Below the pieces are notes generated by a model. That model was not told the origin of the DNA, made no database searches, and worked only from the letters and a program-made list of their open reading frames with translations. This document shows positions 10,941 through 20,955 of a stretch of 64,000 nucleotides of DNA, in pieces. The first letter of the stretch is position 1, and every line of letters starts with the position of its first letter. The DNA is from Myotis daubentonii (lineage: Eukaryota > Chordata > Mammalia > Chiroptera > Vespertilionidae). Location: positions 94,095,464 through 94,159,463 of the forward strand of contig NC_081847.1 in NCBI RefSeq assembly GCF_963259705.1. Direction: 5' to 3'. The position numbers and the translations under genes are program-made.

Positions 10941-12725
10941 GGGCCCCCATTGGCCCTGATCACTGGCTGGGCACCCCAGGGGCATTAGCACTTCCCATGC
11001 GGTGACCACCACTCAGCCGGGCAGCCGGTTGATACGAATACGGACCCGGCGCTGTGTGTGCGGCTGACTTACAGGAGGCGAAGCTGGTTGACGGGCTTGC
11101 ACGGTCCCTAAATGTGTGGCAACTCTTGCCCGAAATCGGGTGGCACTCAGAATGGAGGACACTGTGAAACAGGAATAGCAGCAGCGATGGGCACAATATT
11201 TCCGTCTCGTTACAGTTTACAAACTCCTTTCGCAGGCAGTGTTTTAACAGCTGGCCCTCCAGTGGCGTTCACTGAGCGGGAACCCGGTGTGAAGACACCT
11301 TGCAAGGGGCCCGATGAACCCCCGGGTCCACTTGGGGTCCCCGACCGACCTGGTGACAATAGCGGAAGCAGTTCTCCAGCTTTGATAGGAACAAAAGGGT
11401 GCGGAGACCAGCAGGACCCGTTCTCTGGACGCACAGCTTACAGTTTACCGAACAGTTCACTTAAAGTTAAGTGCATGGAGCACACACGCCAGTTACAGTA
11501 AAGTGACGGGTGGGGGTGGGGGTCAACGCCAATCCCTCTCCACAAGGACCCAGCAAGACGGCTAGGAGACGAGCTCTGGCCAGCTTGCCCCTGCGCTGGC
11601 CCCTCCTTCCCTGCTTGCTGATCCTCTGTGTCTACCCTGGTCCTGCGTCCCCGGCAAGTCCCCCGCGTGGATCGGGGAGACGCAGAGAAGACAGAGGGAC
11701 CTCGGAGGCTCTGGTGGGAGCTGCTCAGAGTCCAGGGCAGGCGCTCAGCCTTCACGGTCAGGTCGTTACAGCGCCAGTGGGGGCTCCTCCTCACTGGCCT
11801 GGGCACATGTTCATGCGGGACGACAGGCCACTCCACAGACTCTCTCTGCTGGAAACCTGGTGACCGAGGCTTCACAGCTCAACCCCCCCAACCCACGTCA
11901 CGGAGACCGCTTCCTACCGCGCATACGGCATCCCCCACCGCCAGGCGCCGCCACAGGAATGTCAGCAGGCCCCAAGCCAGGGCCTTCTGCGCCATCACTG
12001 CGACTAGCTGAAGCCTGAGCGTTTCCCGGTCACACAAGAGTCCCATTCTGTTTTCCTACAAAAATAGCCTGTATGCGTGGGCCCCTGGCCACAGCGGGCC
12101 CCTGACCACTCAGTGTCTTCAGGGAATTTCTTTTTAATTGAGGAAGACCTGGCCCATGCTGGCATTGCCCTTCAATAAAAACAGTAGCAAGGGGCTGGGA
12201 CTTGTCGCTTTATGCATTTAGGAAACTTGCTCGAATAATCTGATTTTTAGGAAGAGAGAGTTTTAGGTCATCGTGTCTTAGTTGCTTTATTTTTCAGTCA
12301 AAGTGCAGAGGCAAGTCTTGTGTTTGAGAGCGAAGAGCATTGTTGAGAGCAAGGATGCCGCAGGACGCCATGGGTTACTATGTTGGGGTCTCCTCCGCCT
12401 GTGGGCAGGGCTGGCCCTGAGCGGCTCTCAGAGTTCTCGGGGTCCCAGCTCAGGATGAGATCGGGCGAGTGTGCCTGCTGCTGGGACGAGCTTAGCTCTT
12501 GACCGGAAACCCGGAGACGAGGGTTCTAGTCTTAAGTCTTCCATTAACCCACCTGGACACGCACATCATTCGTGTGACAAAACATGCGTCTGTGCGTGAA
12601 ACGGCGGCGCTAACCTCCAAGCCGTCAGCCTGACAGCCACGGGCACGATCTCCGATCTCCCTCCGTCGCGTTTCTCGGTTTAGTTACGATGTGAGCCAGG
12701 TCTAGACTGTGCTTTGCTGTGGTCA
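10941..12725. other. GC-rich spacer, no gene seen
   Basis: GC-rich up to about 12010, then mixed. Overlapping frames on both strands lack domains. The first 120 bases may be residual Helitron sequence. Confidence 0.4.
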
Positions 12726-13160
12726 ACGGGCTGTTTTCAACTACTCTTTGGTGTGATGATGGTAGTAGTATATGCTTATTAGAGGATACTGGGGAAAGAA
12801 AACATTAAGAAAATATCAAATATTACCTGTAATCGCACCATAAGATACAACTATTATGAACATTTCAGTGTATTTCATTCTACTATTTTATCTCTCTCTC
12901 TCTCTCTCTAGCTATCTCTATACCTATATCTATCTCTATACCTATATTTGGGTAGATCATCCTGTATAAACAGTTTTGTGTTCTTTTTTCACTTAACATA
13001 TTAGGAACATTTTCCTGTACACTAACCGTTCTGCAAGATCATGATTTTTATGGAGGGCATAATATATGTTGATGCCATTATTTATTTAACCACCTCGATT
13101 GCCGTAAATGCAGTCTCTGATTTTTGCCGTTACAAATAGTGCTGACGTGAAATTCTTGAT
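12726..13160 (-). mobile_element. L1M-like LINE fragment with embedded (TC)n/(TATC)n
   Basis: 'CCTGTAATCGCACCATAAGA', 'TTTTTTCACTTAACATATTA', 'TTATTTATTTAACCACC' and 'CCGTTACAAATAGTGCTGA' follow, in order, a widespread old L1M 3' segment in antisense. A simple TC/TATC tract at 12888-12950 has expanded inside it. Confidence 0.5.
12888..12952. repeat. (TC)n and (TATC/TATAC)n microsatellite
   Basis: About nine TC units followed by repeated CTATATCTATCTC-like units. Confidence 0.85.
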
Positions 13161-13263
13161 TCACCACCAAATGCGTCCCCCGTCCAGCCTCCCCCGCCAG
13201 CAAACGCCACCATCATTACGCAGCTGCTCAGACCAGAGCCACTGAGAGTGCCTCCCTAAGAGC

Positions 13264-14495
13264 CAGCCCCACTTCCCGCCCGCACAGCCACCGCTGGTCC
13301 TAGCTCCCAGCCCCACTTCCCACTAACACAGCCACCGCTGGTCCTAGCTCCCAGCCCCACTTCCCACCAGCACAGCCACCGCTGGTCCTAGCTCCCAGCC
13401 CCACTTCCCACTAACACAGCCACCGCTGGTCCTAGCTCCCAGCCCCACTTCCCACCAGCACAGCCACCGCTGGTCCTAGCTCCCAGCCCCACTTCCCACC
13501 AACACAGCCACCGCTGGTCCTAGCTCCCAGCCCCACTTCCCACTAACACAGCCACCGCTGGTCCTAGCTCCCAGCCCCACTTCCCACTAACACAGCCACC
13601 GCTGGTCCTAGCTCCCAGCCCCACTTCCCACTAACACAGCCACCGCTGGTCCTAGCTCCCATCCCCACTTCCCACTAACACAGCCACCGCTGGTCCTAGC
13701 TCCCAGCCCCACTTCCCACCAGCACAGCCACCGCTGGTCCTAGCTCCCAGCCCCACTTCCCACTAACACAGCCACCACTGGTCCTAGCTCCCAGCCCCAC
13801 TTCCCACTAACACAGCCACCGCTGGTCCTAGCTCCCAGCCCCACTTCCCACCAGCACAGCCACCACTGGTCCTAGCTCCCAGCCCCACTTCCCACTAACA
13901 CAGCCACCACTGGTCCTAGCTCCCAGCCCCACTTCCCACCAGCACAGCCACCACTGGTCCTAGCTCCCAGCCCCACTTCCCACTAACACAGCCACCGCTG
14001 GTCCTAGCTCCCAGCCCCACTTCCCACTAACACAGCCACCGCTGGTCCTAGCTCCCAGCCCCACTTCCCACTAACACAGCCACCACTGGTCCTAGCTCCC
14101 AGCCCCACTTCCCACTAACACAGCCACCGCTGGTCCTAGCTCCCAGCCCCACTTCCCACTAACACAGCCACCGCTGGTCCTAGCTCCCAGCCCCACTTCC
14201 CACCAGCACAGCCACCGCTGGTCCTAGCTCCCAGCCCCACTTCCCACTAACACAGCCACCACTGGTCCTAGCTCCCAGCCCCACTTCCCACTAACACAGC
14301 CACCGCTGGTCCTAGCTCCCAGCCCCACTTCCCACTAACACAGCCACCGCTGGTCCTAGCTCCTAGCCCCACTTCCCACCAGCACAGCCACCACTGGTCC
14401 TACCTCCCAGCCCCACTTCCCACTAACACAGCCACCGCTGGTCCTAGCTCCCAGCCCCACTTCCCGCCAGCACAGCCACGGCTGGTTCCAGCTCC
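13264..14495. repeat. Minisatellite, 28 copies of a 44-bp unit, no indels
   Basis: The unit starts CAGCCCCACTTCCCACTAAC and continues ACAGCCACCGCTGGTCCTAG then CTCC. Unit starts fall exactly every 44 bases from 13264 to 14452, giving 28 copies over 1232 bp. Copies differ at two main linked blocks: ACTAAC versus ACCAGC, and ACCGCTGG versus ACCACTGG. A few single changes also occur (copy 10 CATCCCC, copy 26 TAGCCCC). The first and last copies are the most diverged (CCCGCCCGC and CCCGCCAGC). 44 is not a multiple of 3 and no long frame is open, so it is not a coding repeat. Confidence 0.97.
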
Positions 14496-14756
14496 CAAGG
14501 TGTCCGGAGCCACCCTCTTCCCCATCTGCATGGACCAGTCCTGGGCTGTGGCCAATCCCTGTGGCAATCGCTTAGCGGCTGTCCCACGCCTCCTCCTACC
14601 CACTCCCCAGGGGCCCTTTGAAACACATAAGCCCGGCCACGTCAGCCCCTGCTCTGGTGGTTTCTTACCGCACTTGCATAAAATTCAAAGCCCTCCGAGC
14701 CCTGCAGGCCCCATGTGACCTGCGGCCTGGTCCCCTTCTCAACCTGATGGTATGTT
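14496..14756. other. Spacer after the minisatellite
   Basis: GC-rich flank without recognisable repeat or gene. Confidence 0.4.
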
Positions 14757-14783
14757 GTTCTGTAGCTTTTTTTTTTTTTTTTT

Positions 14784-14968
14784 AAAAAAGCTTTTATTTA
14801 TTTTTAGAGAGAGAGGAAGGGAGGGAGAGAGAAAGAGAGAATCACTGATCGGCTGCCTCTTGCACCCCACCCCCATTGGGGATAGAGCCCGCAATCCGGG
14901 CATGTGGCCTGGCGCGACCTGGTGGTGCATGGGACGATGCTCAACCCACCGGGCACACCGGCTGGGGC
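14784..14968 (-). mobile_element. Ves SINE
   Basis: On the minus strand it runs CAGCCGGTGTGCCCGGTGGG to AATCAGTGATTCTCTCTTTC and a tail. The tRNA-like head is divergent (the B box reads as GGTCGCGCC). Flanks GTTCTGTAGCTTTTTT and GTTCTGCTCCTTTTT suggest the target duplication. A T19 run adjoins the tail. Confidence 0.88.
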
Positions 14969-14984
14969 CGTTCTGCTCCTTTTT

Positions 14985-15409
14985 ACCGTTTCCTTGCCAC
15001 AGAGCCAAGGGTCACGTTCCGGGCCCGCCACGGGCTGCCCTGCGTTCTTCAAGGACATTGCCCCTGCCGTCCCCACCCCTGAAGGCCCTTGGCCTTGCTC
15101 TCTCCTTGGCTGGTTCCTCTTTCCCCGCCAGGTCTGTCGTCAGTGCCGTGTTCTCAGCGGCCTCTCCTAGTCTGCAGGCGCTACGCTTCACCACAGCCCC
15201 GTGCGTCCTTCCGCCCAGACCTCCGTGCGGCCGAGATTTATTTATTTATTTCATCTTGTATCATCTGTGCCTCCATTAGGATTAGGGAACTGGTCAAGGA
15301 CAAGGTCACGTCTGTGTTAGCCACTCTGATGGCCCCGGGGCACACAACACCCCCAAATGCAAACCCTCATCAGGAAGCCCCATCTGGAAACGAAGACACA
15401 TTTTTTGAT
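14985..15409. other. Spacer with (TTTA)4, no gene seen
   Basis: GC-rich, then a short ATTT tract at about 15236-15252. No gene or RNA recognised. Confidence 0.4.
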
Positions 15410-15417
15410 AACATACC

Positions 15418-15629
15418 CAGTGGTGGGCAAACTCATCAGTCAGCGGAGCCAAATACCAACAGTAACGACGATTGGAATTTCTTTTGAGAGCCACATTTTG
15501 TAAACTGAAACTATATAGGTAGGTACATTGTTATTAACTTAATGAGGGTGCTCCTAAGGCTTAGGAAGAGCCCCACTCAAGGGGCCAAAGAGCCGCATGG
15601 GGCTCGAGAGCCGCAGTTTTCCCACCACG
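15418..15629 (+). mobile_element. hAT MITE, CATCAGTC subtype
   Basis: It starts CAGTGGTGGGCAAACTCATC and ends AGCCGCAGTTTTCCCACCAC, with internal GAGCCAAATACCAACAGT and TATATAGGTAGGTACATTG. The copy at 42008 is the same subtype. The right half (CAAGGGGCCAAAGAGCCGCA) is shared with the fold-back MITEs at 1125 and 16771. No clear target duplication remains. Confidence 0.82.
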
Positions 15630-15705
15630 GTTAGACCACTTGCTGATGGTGCTCCCAGGGCTAGTAAGGGCATTTTAATAAGTTGCCAAGAAGCAAACGT
15701 TGCTA

Positions 15706-15825
15706 CGACATTTCTGGAGGGGAGTTGGCAATAGGTACCGAAATTTTAAAAATCACAATGAAGATATTTCCGACAATATTGTTTACGGCGACGAAGAAAG
15801 GGGAATGGCCAGAAGCTCCAGGAAA
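15706..15825 (+). mobile_element. Possible L1M fragment
   Basis: 'CCGACAATATTGTTTACGGC' followed by GACGAAGAAAGGGGA recalls the old L1M segment AACATTGTTTATAATAGCGAAAA. It is short and diverged. Confidence 0.35.
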
Positions 15826-16770
15826 GAGCTGAGGTCCAGTCCATGTCGGTAACTTCGTGGAGGAGAACCTAGCGGCGCTTCCGATAACGATGTGCATCTG
15901 ACTCGCCCGCACGCAGGGCGTCCTCGCTTCCCTGCCTCCCCGCCTCCCCGCCTCCCGCCGGGTCCTTAAGGGGGAAGAGCAGGGGACGAAGTGGGAGCCG
16001 ATCCCATTAGGCACAAGGCGAGGGCGGCTTATGGACCGGACGGCCAGTCTCCTGCGACGTCTCACTCAATCCTGAGCGTGGCATCGACGGCTGGGAGCTC
16101 CTGAGCAGTGTTGGTCTTTTTCTTTCAGCTTTCCTTCCTCTTTGTCGCCTTTGTCCTCCTCGACTGTGAGAATGTGCGGTAATAAGTGTGTCCACAGTGA
16201 GAGCAAGACAGAGCCACTTCTGTCTGGAGGGAGAAAAAAACAGTCTTTCCTGCCAACCTCCTCCATTTCCCTCCTGAACAAGGCGCCGAGACACGGAGAC
16301 GTCCATGGGCTAGAGCAGCTGCCAGTGTCCAGAGCTCACATCCCGCGCCCAGCGAATGCCCAGGCCTCCCTCGATCCATCGCTCTGGGCACCTGAGACCA
16401 AAACCATAGCTGCCACTCTCAGCGCCTCCTCCCTGCCCTGGGGGAGGGAGAGAGATGGACAGAGGGAACAATGGGGGGGGGGGTCGGGGGAAGGGGGCCC
16501 ATGGCTTCCCTTCCTGCCTGGGAATGCGTTCCGAGCCGCCTAGGGGGTACCGGTGTGAGCGTGGTGGCTGAGACAGACCCGGCGGCGCAGGCTTCGCCAG
16601 CCAGGCTGTACGAAAGCTGTGAGATAATTGCAAGACCCAGGGTGCTTGGGATCTAATGGGACGTCCGTGCAATTGAACTCCCAGACAGCTGTCATTCATT
16701 TTTGGGTAAATTTTGTGAATTAATCCCTGGCTGTCTTTTTTTTAACTCAGTTTCCTTTTGCACTAGACTG
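15826..16770. other. GC-rich spacer with three CGCCTCCC units
   Basis: CpG-containing DNA near 15840-16060 with three CCCGCCT units at 15938-15956. Elsewhere GC-rich with a G11 run at about 16473. No gene supported. Confidence 0.4.
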
Positions 16771-16981
16771 CAGTGGTTGGCAAACTGCAGCTCGCGAGCC
16801 ACATGCGGCTCTTTGGCCCCTTGAGTGTGGCTCTTCCACAAAATACCACGTGCGGGTGCGCATGTACAGTGCGACTGAAACTTCATGGCCCATGCGCAGA
16901 AGTCGATATTTTGTGGAAGAGCCACACTCAAGGGGCCAAAGAGCCGCATGTGGCTCGCAAGCCGCAGTTTGCCGACCACTG
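16771..16981. mobile_element. Fold-back hAT MITE
   Basis: It begins CAGTGGTTGGCAAACTGCAG and ends GCAGTTTGCCGACCACTG. The arm from GCCACATGCGGCTCTTTGGC to CTCTTCCACAAAATA returns as an exact reverse complement in the second half, so about 80% of the element can form one hairpin. CACTAGAC and CACTAGAG near the ends suggest a slightly decayed target duplication. Confidence 0.87.
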
Positions 16982-18085
16982 CACTAGAGGAAGTTTGCCT
17001 CCGTGAGAGGTTAAACTTTTAAAACTAGTCAGGAGGCAAATCCTTTCAAAGCGTTGCATGGAAAATATTCTTTTAATTCAAGTTTGGTGAGTGTTGCCCG
17101 GGTAGCAAATTAAAGATTTATTGTCAGGGACTTTCTGGCTTACAACCGAACACGGATCCGCTGGTTTATTCTGTCCTGTTGGAGGGAGTCCAGCCCCCGA
17201 GCTTTCTGCGCGGGCCAGCTATCGGCGGTGCGGCCCGGGCCTGACTGACGGATCAAAGCACGCGTGTCGGGATCAGCCTGGCAGGGAGGCATGAAAAGGA
17301 GAGGGAGCTGTAGCTATTTGATGATATTTTCCTGCGGTAGCATTGCACGTCGGCAATGGCTTTGTAGCACGGTAACCACACAAAGGTGCCCCCGAGTGAG
17401 GCCGGTAGCCTGGGGGATCCGTAGTTCTGCAGGAGTAGGAACTCATCACACAACGGCAGGCCCAACATCACAAGCAAAACCAGCCCCGAGGGCCGGGTGG
17501 CGGCGCCATGGCGGTTCTCAGCCCAGACCCGGCGCCATGACGCGCACAGGCGAGTGAGGCTCCGGAAACGCAGGATGAATGGGCTGTCGCTGGTCTGACC
17601 TCCCTTAAGCTCCCAAACGGATGCCGGTCTCCTCTGCTTTCAGATGAACTCCCAGCGGGGGTGTGGGCCACAATGTCTGCCGCGATTCCAGGGCGAACCG
17701 CAGGGAAGTGGGTTTCTGAGTGTGGCTGAGATGTCGCGTGACAGGGACTGCGGACTGTGTGCCCCAGCAAGCACCACGCAGCGGCCCGAGGCTGTGAGCG
17801 GAGCAAACACTCCAGGGCCGATCTCACTCCCTGGGGGGCGTGACCGGATGTCAGATCAGCGCACGGAAGGGGTCCTCCCAGCCGGGCCTGGCGCAGCTCC
17901 TCCAGCAGCCCTGGCGGCCCTGGCGCTCTCCTCCAGGTGGGGGGCGGGGGGCGGGGAGGGGGAAGGCGGGGGGTGGGGGAAGGTGCATGGCGCAGGTGTA
18001 AGGCCTCTTTCAGTAGAAACGAAGATTAAAAAAAACTATTCCCTCCTTTCCGCCCATTGCCACTGTTCCGTTCTGCTCCAGCTCA

Positions 18086-18144
18086 CCCCCCCCCCCCCGT
18101 CTCTCTCTCTCCCTCTTTCTCTCTCTCCCTCCCTCTCTCCATCA

Positions 18145-18186
<42 letters not shown>

Positions 18187-18204
18187 ACCCCCCCCCCCCG
18201 CCCC
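18086..18204. repeat. Poly-C / (CT)n / poly-C low-complexity tract
   Basis: A C11-12 run, then CTCT-rich sequence with CCCT units and about fifteen uninterrupted CT units, then a second C-run. Strictly pyrimidine over almost 120 bases, which can form triplex or i-motif DNA. Confidence 0.9.
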
Positions 18205-18548
18205 GTACAAAGAATTTCTCTTTCTGAAAATGCTGTTACAGAACAGAGAAGGTGGTCACTGCAGCTCGCCAGCTGAGATGCACACCCCTAGTCCGCCGGC
18301 TTCATCGTGGTGACTGTAGGGCTGACAGATGGCTCGTTCTCTGTTTAAACTCTGCTCTGTGCCTAAGGTCCCTCTGGCTGTGGCATCTCGGACCAAACGC
18401 CCAGGTTGAGCGACACCCACAGGCGGCCTGCAGTCCGCACTGAGCACTGAGCTTCGGGGGGCAGAGACCACGAGGTCCCTGGTGGGTGAGTCGTTTCCAG
18501 CTTCCACGGTGCCTCTGGGGGCTGACGGTCACTCAGGCCTGAACAGAG

Positions 18549-18610
18549 CTCCCCCCTCCCCCCGACACCCCCCCCTCCCCCCGACAACTACCCCCCCCCC
18601 CCCCCCCCCG
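18549..18610. repeat. C-rich tract with a C-run of about 20
   Basis: CCCCCCTCCCCCCGACA units followed by an uninterrupted C-run of about 19-20 bases. A potential i-motif, or G-quadruplex on the minus strand. Confidence 0.88.
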
Positions 18611-19023
18611 AGCTAGCTGTGCGGCTGGTGTGTGGCTCAGGGTAATAAAGAGCCATTCCAGGCCCAGGCGGCACCTGGCCGGGTCCCCGACGGCCGTGCT
18701 CACGCGGAGCCATTTGTTCAGGGGCTGAGCCTGGGGCGCGTCCGGGTCCGACAGCCCCTCTCTGTGGCCGCTGCTGGACAGCCTGCGGTCGGCCGCACAG
18801 GCCACCAGGGCACTGGGCAAGGGTGGCCCCCGAGTCACACAGCCACTCGAGGCTGACGGCCGGCTCCCACTGGGCACAGCGCGCGTGGTGTCTGTGGGAC
18901 CCCACACCGGCCCGGCGTGGGAGAGCCTTTCTGCGGCCGTGAGGGGAGCCAAGGGCCTTCGGTGACAGGACGCCGGGCTGGGCTGCCTCTCAGGGCGGCG
19001 GTGGCTGTGTCCAGCTCTTTCTT

Positions 19024-19192
19024 TATAAAAAAATCGGTTTTTATTGGTTTCAGAGAGGAAGGGAGAGGGAGAGAGAGAGAAACATTGATGATGAGAGAGA
19101 ACCAGGGATCGGCTGCCTCCTACACGCCCCGCACTGGGGATCGAGCCCGCAACCAGGGCAGGTCAATGCTCAACCCGGATGCGTGGCCAGCT
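19024..19192 (-). mobile_element. Ves SINE with internal deletion
   Basis: Tail side TTTTTATTGGTTTCAGAGAG and the ATCGGCTGCCTCCTACACGC block are present. The head is shortened: the segment between CAACCAGGGCA and GGTCAATGCTCAACC is missing. The flanks CCAGCTCTTTC and CCAGCTCTCCC form the target duplication. Confidence 0.85.
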
Positions 19193-19204
19193 CTCCCCTC
19201 GGCT

Positions 19205-20214
19205 GCGGCTCCTGCGCTCGGTGTGAAGGGTCCTGCCCTTTCCGGCCCCGAGTCCCCAGGCACCGGCCGCCGGGACTTGCGGTCCGACAGCGAAGTGCAA
19301 TCACGCTGCACGGCCGGCGTGCGTTTTCCAGGGATGACAACATGGAGGTGGGGACCCCTTTAAACTATGCAGAGGGCACCCCGGAGCTAAACCCAAAGCC
19401 CGTCAGACAGAAACCCCGCTGTCCACGCAGGAGGGGGTGTCGCCTTCTCCCTGCTCTGCCCGCGGCGAGGAATGGTCCTTTCCCTTCCCAGCGCCACCGC
19501 CCTGAACGTGACCCCGGGGGCCCTGCACGTGACCCTGGGGCTCGCAGGCCCAGAGGAGGCGCCTGGTCCCACCCGGGCCTTTCCCAGGCGCCTGCACCTC
19601 GCCTCCTGCCACGGCCTGTCTCCTGCCGTCAGCATCACCAGGCTGTCTCCCTCCCGGGACAGGCGGGATGTTTTCTCAGCTGCCGTCAGCCCTGGTTCTG
19701 GCGGGAGGAGGGGCGGTGCTGGGAAAAGGCTTCAGGAAAACAAGCTCCCGGGCTGCCTGGGAACCAGTGGCTGGAAACCATGGCTCCCCTCGGAGATAAG
19801 ATCCTCCAGCACCTCTTCCTCGTCACTGGACACATCGCCGGGACACGGAGCGTCTGACCTCAGTGCCTGGCAGATCAGTCTTCCCCCTTGTCCTTGGACT
19901 TCAAGGAGCATCCGCACCTGGACACACTTGCTGTGGCGGACACTCCGCTGGGGCAGGGCGGCCGAGCAGCTGAGGGGGTGTGGGCGGGACTCGAGCTGTA
20001 GCCAGGGGAAGGGTCAGCGCGCATTAAATGTAAATATTCACACGTACCCTCGCACTCCGAGGAGATTTCCTCAGAGGGGGGCTTGCTCAGGAGCTCACCG
20101 TTGGGACCTTTCTCCTGGGACATGAAGGGCTACCCTTTGGCTACCCTTTGTGCCCGCCTCTCAGCACCTGTCCTGAGCCTTAGTTCAGCCAGCCTATCAG
20201 GTTTGGTTCATATT
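19205..20214. other. GC-rich spacer, no gene seen
   Basis: Frames of up to about 220 codons overlap each other without domains. Nothing recognisable. Confidence 0.4.
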
Positions 20215-20339
20215 CTTTTTTAAAAAATAATTATTGTTGAGAGTATTATAGACGTCATCCCATTGGCTCCCTCCATCCTGTTCCCGCCCAGCCTTAGGCC
20301 CTCACCACCCTATTGTCTGTGTCCACAGGCAATGCACAG
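20215..20339 (-). mobile_element. Bat L1 3' tail, part 1
   Basis: A T/A-rich start, then TTATTGTTGAGAGTATTATA and CACCACCCTATTGTCTGTGT, the antisense of the 3' end of vespertilionid L1. A similar 3' tail lies at 60586. The L1 is interrupted here by Helitron sequence and resumes at 20623. Confidence 0.65.
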
Positions 20340-20622
20340 CTATATATATAAAAGCCTAAGTGACCAGCCGACCAGCCAACTGACCGGTAGCTATGACGCG
20401 CAATGACCACCAGGGGGCAGACGGTCAACGCAGGAGCGGAAACCACAGGCATGGAAACGTGGAACAGACTGATGAATCTCAGAGGGAAGGGGAGAGGGGG
20501 AGAGTGGGAAGAGATTAATCAAAGAACATATATGCATACTAGAGGCCTGGTGCATGGCCCGATCCCCGCAGGCCAGGCCGAGGGACCCCACTGGTGCACG
20601 AATCTGTGCACCGGGCCTCTAG
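20340..20622 (+). mobile_element. HeliBat-type nonautonomous Helitron carrying an inverted L1 piece
   Basis: The 5' end ATATATAAAAGCCTAAGTGA, with GACC units, TAGCTATGACGCG and ATGACCACCAGGGGGCAGAC, is typical HeliBat. The 3' end has the palindrome GTGCACGAATCTGTGCAC, then CGGGCCTCTAG ending in CTAG at 20619-20622 with T following. Inside, 20441-20546 is L1 3'-tail sequence in the opposite direction to the host L1. A second, inverted Helitron-end-like motif, ACTAGAGGCCTGGTGCATGG, starts at about 20538, so two Helitron ends may be joined head to head. Confidence 0.8.
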
Positions 20623-20955
20623 TATGCATCTATAAGTTCTTTGGTTAATCTCTTCCCACCCTTTCTCCCTACTTCCCAATGAGATCTGTCAGTCTGTTCC
20701 ATGTTCATGCCTCTGGTTCTATTTTATTCATCCATTTATTTTGTTCATTAGATTCCTTGTTCGTTTATTTTGATTTTAGCATCAATTGTTGATAGGTATG
20801 CATTTATTGCTATTTTGTTGTTCATATTTATTCTTCCTCTTCCTCTTCCTCTTCCTCTTCCTCTTCTTCTTCCTCTCCTTCTCCTTCTCCTTCTCTTTCT
20901 TCTTCTCCTCCATCTTCTTCCTCTTCCTCTTCTTAAAGAACCAGGCATGGTTAAT
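20623..20955 (-). mobile_element. Bat L1 3' region, part 2
   Basis: Continues from part 1: TAAGTTCTTTGGTTAATCTC, CAGTCTGTTCCATGTTCATG and GCATCAATTGTTGATAGGTA, ending near CTTCTTAAAGAA. The pyrimidine microsatellite at 20826-20934 has expanded within it. Confidence 0.6.
20826..20934. repeat. (CTTCCT)n polypyrimidine microsatellite
   Basis: CTTCCT hexamers pass into CTTCTC and CTTCTT variants over about 110 bases with no purine except at the edges. The high local open frames on both strands are artefacts of this. Confidence 0.9.

Larger units (their letters stand above)
16990..19010. other. GC-rich spacer with pyrimidine and C/G tracts
   Basis: Open frames overlap on both strands and lack domains. 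A G-rich tract at 17937-17990 has many GGGG runs. The two C/T-rich tracts inside are listed separately. No gene supported. Confidence 0.4.

Noticed and set aside
13264..14495. CRISPR-like array
   Set aside because: Units are adjacent 44-mers with no unique spacers, in a mammalian context. It is a minisatellite.
16692..17006. Mirror-image frames reading LASHMRLFGPLSVALPQN on both strands
   Set aside because: They arise because the fold-back hAT MITE is self-complementary, and the same happens at 1063-1407.
19183..20125. Two overlapping frames of over 210 codons
   Set aside because: Both are open in the same GC-rich stretch in different frames. No domain, no splice evidence, and the first starts within a Ves SINE flank.
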